From: an uncultured Planctomycetales bacterium
GTDB lineage: Bacteria > Planctomycetota > Planctomycetia > Isosphaerales > Isosphaeraceae
Length of the DNA stretch: 35,763 nt
NCBI GenBank assembly: GCA_937907525.1
Contig: CALCIB010000027.1
Coordinates: 1-35,763 of the forward strand
Reading direction: 5' to 3'
This document shows positions 32,828-35,763 of this stretch, in pieces. Each line of letters starts with the position of its first letter. Within the stretch, counting starts at the first letter, position 1. Below the pieces are notes generated by a model. The model was not told the origin of the DNA, made no database searches, and saw only the letters and a program-made list of their open reading frames with translations. Position numbers and translations under genes: made by a program.

Positions 32828-33655
32828 TCACGCCGCGCCGGTTCGGGGTTCGGCGGCGGCGGGCGGGGGGCAGGACGGCAAGAGGAGCGTGAAGGTGGAG
32901 CCCTCGCCGCGGCGGCTCTCGGCGCGGATGCGGCCGTGGTGGGCCTCCACGATGTCGCGACAGACGGCCAGGCCCAATCCGGTCCCTCCCAGGCCGCCGG
33001 AGTCGGGGCCGGTCTTGGTCGAGAAGAAGGGCTCGAAGATGTTGCGAAGGTCGGCCGGGGCGATCCCCACGCCCTGGTCGGCCACGCTCAACTCGACCGT
33101 CCGCGCGGCGGGGTCGCTCGCCAGGCGGATCCGCAGCGGGCCGCCGTCGGGCATGGCCTGGCGGGCGTTGATGACGAGGTTCACCAGCACCTGCTGGATC
33201 TGGGTGGCGTTGACGCGGGCGAACGGCCGATCGGCGATTTGAACGTCCAGGCGGACGCCGTGTCTGTTCAAGTCCTTGCCGACGAGCATCGCCACGTCGT
33301 CGACCAACCTGGCCATCTCGGTCGGCTCGCGGTGGTTGGGGTCGCGGCCGGGGCGGGTCATGCCGAGCATCCCGCCGGTGATCGCCGCGGCCCGCTCGCC
33401 GGCCTCCAGGATCTTCTTGAGCGCCCGCTCGCGGTAGGCCGGGTCCGGGTTGCGCAAGGCCAATTTGGCGTAGCTGATGACCGGCGTCAGCGCGTTGTTC
33501 AACTCGTGGAAGACGCCGCTGGCTAGAAGGCCCATGCTGCTGACCCGTTGCAGCGCCGTCACCTGACGCTTGAGGGCCTCAAGCGCCTCGACGGCCTCGA
33601 CGTCCGAGGTCGCGCGGGGGTCGGCCGCGGCTTGCTTCCTGCTCATGCGCGACAT
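32828..33655 (-). CDS. Soluble sensor histidine kinase without visible sensor domain
   Basis: 275 aa from the ATG at 33655 (GGGAGG about 11 nt before it); a second ATG at 33646 is also possible. Phosphoacceptor helix with His50 in GLLASGVFHELNNALTPVIS, N box QQVLVNLVINARQAM, G1 box VADQGVGIAP, F box IFEPFFSTKTG, and G2 box GGTGLGLAVC. The ~35 residues before the H box are a polar, Ala/Glu/Arg-rich helix, with no membrane segment and no PAS or GAF domain. It resembles the NtrB-type HxLNNxLTP kinase group. No response regulator is next to it, so it is an orphan kinase, and its signal and partner are unknown. Confidence 0.92.
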   Translation of the reverse strand: MSRMSRKQAAADPRATSDVEAVEALEALKRQVTALQRVSSMGLLASGVFHELNNALTPVISYAKLALRNPDPAYRERALKKILEAGERAAAITGGMLGMTRPGRDPNHREPTEMARLVDDVAMLVGKDLNRHGVRLDVQIADRPFARVNATQIQQVLVNLVINARQAMPDGGPLRIRLASDPAARTVELSVADQGVGIAPADLRNIFEPFFSTKTGPDSGGLGGTGLGLAVCRDIVEAHHGRIRAESRRGEGSTFTLLLPSCPPPAAAEPRTGAA

Positions 33656-33743
33656 CCCCCGCGGCCTCCCGTCCGTGATTCGCCTCCACGCTTTAACGTA
33701 TCGGCAGGCCGGGGAGTCCGGGTTCAATCGCAAGGGCGTCGCG

Positions 33744-34835
33744 TCACCTCGCGACGGCCGACGATCCGACGTCGAAGACGGATCTAAGGTCGAGATCCCA
33801 GGGGATGACGCGGATTCCGTTGGAGAGGATGACGCGGGGGGCCGAGTCGAGTTCGTCGGTCAGGACGGGCGCGGCGACCTTGCGGCCGTCGCTCCAGTAG
33901 CCGAGGTTGACGAACGCCTCGGCGTCGGCGGCGGCCTCGTCCAGGTTCCCGCCGGCGAACCCGGCGGCGAGGGTGGCGTCGGCGACCCGCCAGAACCCGG
34001 CGCGGTCGAGGGCGTCGACGCTCCCCAGGCCGAGTTGCAGGGCGCGCAAGACCCCCTCGCCGTCGTCCAGTCGCGCGTTGGCGCCGGTCGGGGCCATGTG
34101 GTCGGCCACCAGGGCCGGATGACCGTGACGGTCGGTGCGGTAGAACAGGAACCGTTTGCGCTCGCGAGGGACGGAGGTCGCCTCGGCGAAGATCCGCCGG
34201 CCGTGGCGGTCGCCGACGACGACGTCGTCCTGGCCGACGGCCACGACCAGGAGGGTCGTCGCCGGGATTCGGTCGAAGGAGGGCTCGCGGCTGGGGAGGA
34301 CCTCGCCGGGGAAGAAGGCCGTCACCGCCTTGACCTCCGGCAGGCCGACGCCGGGGTCGGCCGACAGGGCCGCCAGTTGGGCGGCGAGGTTCCCGCCGGC
34401 GGAATGACCGATCAGGGCGAATTTCCCCGCCGCCGGCCGGACGTGGCCGCGGCCGGAGCGCAACACGCCCAGGGCGTCGCGGACGGCGTGAAGCGCGTTG
34501 GGGAGGAAGTCCCTGGGGAGCGTGCCGACGTCGTTTTGATACCGCGGGAAGACCACGGTCTTGCCGTCGCGGACGAGATGGTCGATCCAGGCCCCGTAGA
34601 ACGCCGGATTCACGGAGAACCAGCCGTGCAGGAACACGACCACCGGGGCGTTCTCGGGCCTGGGGTCGGCCGGCTCGAACAGCCAGTACGATCGCGGCCC
34701 GGTGCCGATCTGATACCGCGCGACCTGGCCGTGGGCCGCGGCCTCCTCGGGCGGGGGCTCCTCGGCGCGTCCCCGCGACGCGAAGACGGCGAGCGTCAGC
34801 GCGCCCGCCAGGGCGATTCGCGACATCGGGTTCAT
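33744..34835 (-). CDS. Secreted alpha/beta hydrolase, lipase/cutinase-like
   Basis: 363 aa from the ATG at 34835; the longer open frame has no protein-like start. Signal peptide residues 1-~24 (MNPMSRIALAGALTLAVFASRGRAEE). APVVVFLHGWFSVNP gives the oxyanion region, GHSAGGNLA the nucleophile elbow (Ser145), VAVGQDDVVVGD a probable Asp, and YRTDRHGHPALVADH the probable His. It acts outside the cytoplasm on an ester; the substrate is unknown. The mature domain lacks extra modules. Confidence 0.8.
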   Translation of the reverse strand: MNPMSRIALAGALTLAVFASRGRAEEPPPEEAAAHGQVARYQIGTGPRSYWLFEPADPRPENAPVVVFLHGWFSVNPAFYGAWIDHLVRDGKTVVFPRYQNDVGTLPRDFLPNALHAVRDALGVLRSGRGHVRPAAGKFALIGHSAGGNLAAQLAALSADPGVGLPEVKAVTAFFPGEVLPSREPSFDRIPATTLLVVAVGQDDVVVGDRHGRRIFAEATSVPRERKRFLFYRTDRHGHPALVADHMAPTGANARLDDGEGVLRALQLGLGSVDALDRAGFWRVADATLAAGFAGGNLDEAAADAEAFVNLGYWSDGRKVAAPVLTDELDSAPRVILSNGIRVIPWDLDLRSVFDVGSSAVAR

Positions 34836-34958
34836 GGCCGTCCCTGGGACAAGTCGGCCGGACGTCCCGCCCGGCGAATGGTCGATCGTCCCCCGTCGGG
34901 GGTGACGGGGACAGTCTGCCCGTCTCGCGGTTCTTGTCAACCTGGGTCCGGGCGCGTC

Positions 34959-35618
34959 TCAGGCGGGCCGCGCGCGCAGGGCGCGGGCGACCTCGGCCCA
35001 GCGGTCGTAGGCGATGAAGCCGCGATCGGTCTGGGAAAGGGCCGTCGCCAGGTCGCCGCGGGCGAACCGAAGGTCCTCGGGGACCAGAAGCGCGGCCTCG
35101 CGGTCGGGGAAGCCGTCGCCGGCGAAGGCGACCCGCCGGCCCTCGTCGAGGGCGTGGCGGACGACGCCCGCCTTGTCGACCCCCAGTTCCAGCGAGAAGA
35201 ACGGTCCCGGCGGCGGCGGCTCCATCAAAAGGCCGCGGCCCTCGACGAACCGGCCGGGATTGGAGTGGACCGTCAACTCCACGCCCGCCTCCTGGAGCAG
35301 AAGGTCGATGTACCAGGCGCAGCCGGCGGAGGTGACGACGACGTCCCAGCCGGCCTCGTCCAGCGCGCGGACCTCGGCGGCCAGGTCCGGCTCCAGGCCC
35401 ATGCGGCGGACCACCTGGAGGACCTCCGCCTCGCTCTTGCGGATGTGCGCGAAGTAGTTGCGGAGGGCCTGGAAGTGGGTCAGCCGGCCGGCGCGGTACT
35501 CTCCCCAGTAGTCGGGAAGGTCGCGCGGCAGCAGGTCCTTGATGGCGAGCTGGTAAAAGTCGTCGCGGGTCAGGGTGCCGTCGAAGTCGGTGACGAGGAG
35601 CGATCGGGGGGCGGGCAT
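34959..35618 (-). CDS. HAD-superfamily phosphatase, MtnX/SerB-like
   Basis: 219 aa. Motif I is VTDFDGTLT with the nucleophile Asp11 and acid Asp13; VVTSAG is motif II; Lys in GVDKAGVV is motif III; AFAGDGFPDREAAL is motif IV. The helical cap (LAIKDLLPRDLPDYWGEYRAG, LRNYFAHIRKSEAEVLQVVR) matches the C1-cap family that includes MtnX, a methionine-salvage enzyme, and phosphoserine phosphatases. No other methionine-salvage gene is nearby, so the substrate is open. It is cytoplasmic. Confidence 0.88.
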   Translation of the reverse strand: MPAPRSLLVTDFDGTLTRDDFYQLAIKDLLPRDLPDYWGEYRAGRLTHFQALRNYFAHIRKSEAEVLQVVRRMGLEPDLAAEVRALDEAGWDVVVTSAGCAWYIDLLLQEAGVELTVHSNPGRFVEGRGLLMEPPPPGPFFSLELGVDKAGVVRHALDEGRRVAFAGDGFPDREAALLVPEDLRFARGDLATALSQTDRGFIAYDRWAEVARALRARPA

Positions 35619-35708
35619 GTCGGGGCTCGGCGGGTGCGGCGACGCGGGCGGGCGCGGCGTGGCCCTCGATTCTGGATTTCCTGGAAGACGGCGTCGAGAC
35701 CCAACGGC

Positions 35709-35763
35709 CTTCCCCCCTCGCGGGGGAAGGTGGCCCGAAGGGCCGGATGAGGGGGAGGACGCG
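35709..35763. repeat. Repeat arm at the right edge
   Basis: CTTCCCCCCTCGCGGGGGAAG is followed by GTGGCCCGAAGGGCCGGATGAGGGGG. It is nearly the reverse complement of the right arm in both 254-bp elements (2386-2430 and 13048-13093). The window ends inside it, so whether a whole element continues is unknown. No terminal inverted repeat is evident just to its left. Confidence 0.75.

Overview
The window is very GC-rich, with codon use strongly biased to G/C at third positions. The gene families point to a planctomycete, most likely of the Isosphaeraceae (Paludisphaera/Singulisphaera-like): a DUF1080-type secreted protein, a GH-like secreted protein, an esterase fused to a gluconolactonase-type domain, an HU protein with a basic N-terminal tail, and many Sec-exported hydrolases. 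This assignment is an inference from gene content; no 16S or other marker is present.

Layout. 1-1425: 3' part of a DPPY adenine-specific DNA methylase cut by the left edge. 1451-5386: exported protein-L-isoaspartate methyltransferase, a 254-bp inverted-repeat element, and a large secreted TIM-barrel protein. 5491-8128 (minus): HU-like protein, a 69-aa ORF, and an esterase/SMP-30 fusion. 8275-8348: tRNA-Ile(GAU). 8537-12806 (plus): DUF1080 protein, citrate synthase, and a membrane-anchored sulfatase-like protein whose N-terminus encodes a fragment of the repeat. 12878-13131: second 254-bp element. 13132-15682 (minus): lipoprotein, XRE/S24-like repressor, FHA protein. 15970-19171 (plus): tRNA-Gly(GCC), tig, clpP1, clpP2, then a strong intrinsic terminator. 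19313-22089 (plus): phosphoribosyltransferase, alpha/beta hydrolase and erythromycin-esterase-type protein. 22097-30595: a urea-use locus made of a divergent porin and urea transporter followed by ureABCEFGD. 30712-35618: SDR oxidoreductase, M29 aminopeptidase, soluble histidine kinase, secreted hydrolase, HAD phosphatase. 35709-35763: start of another repeat arm at the right edge.

How the genes work together. The clearest system is urea assimilation: an SLC14-type urea channel, a three-subunit nickel urease and all four classical accessory proteins, with a porin transcribed divergently from the same 359-bp control region. That region holds four dyad symmetries and one good sigma70-type promoter. 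The second coherent block is protein quality control (trigger factor plus two ClpP paralogues behind a tRNA gene). The most original signal is the pair of 254-bp MITE-like elements. They have matching imperfect terminal inverted repeats, TNA-type flanks and REP-like internal palindromes, and each abuts a stop codon exactly. Related arms occur inside a coding sequence and at the right edge.
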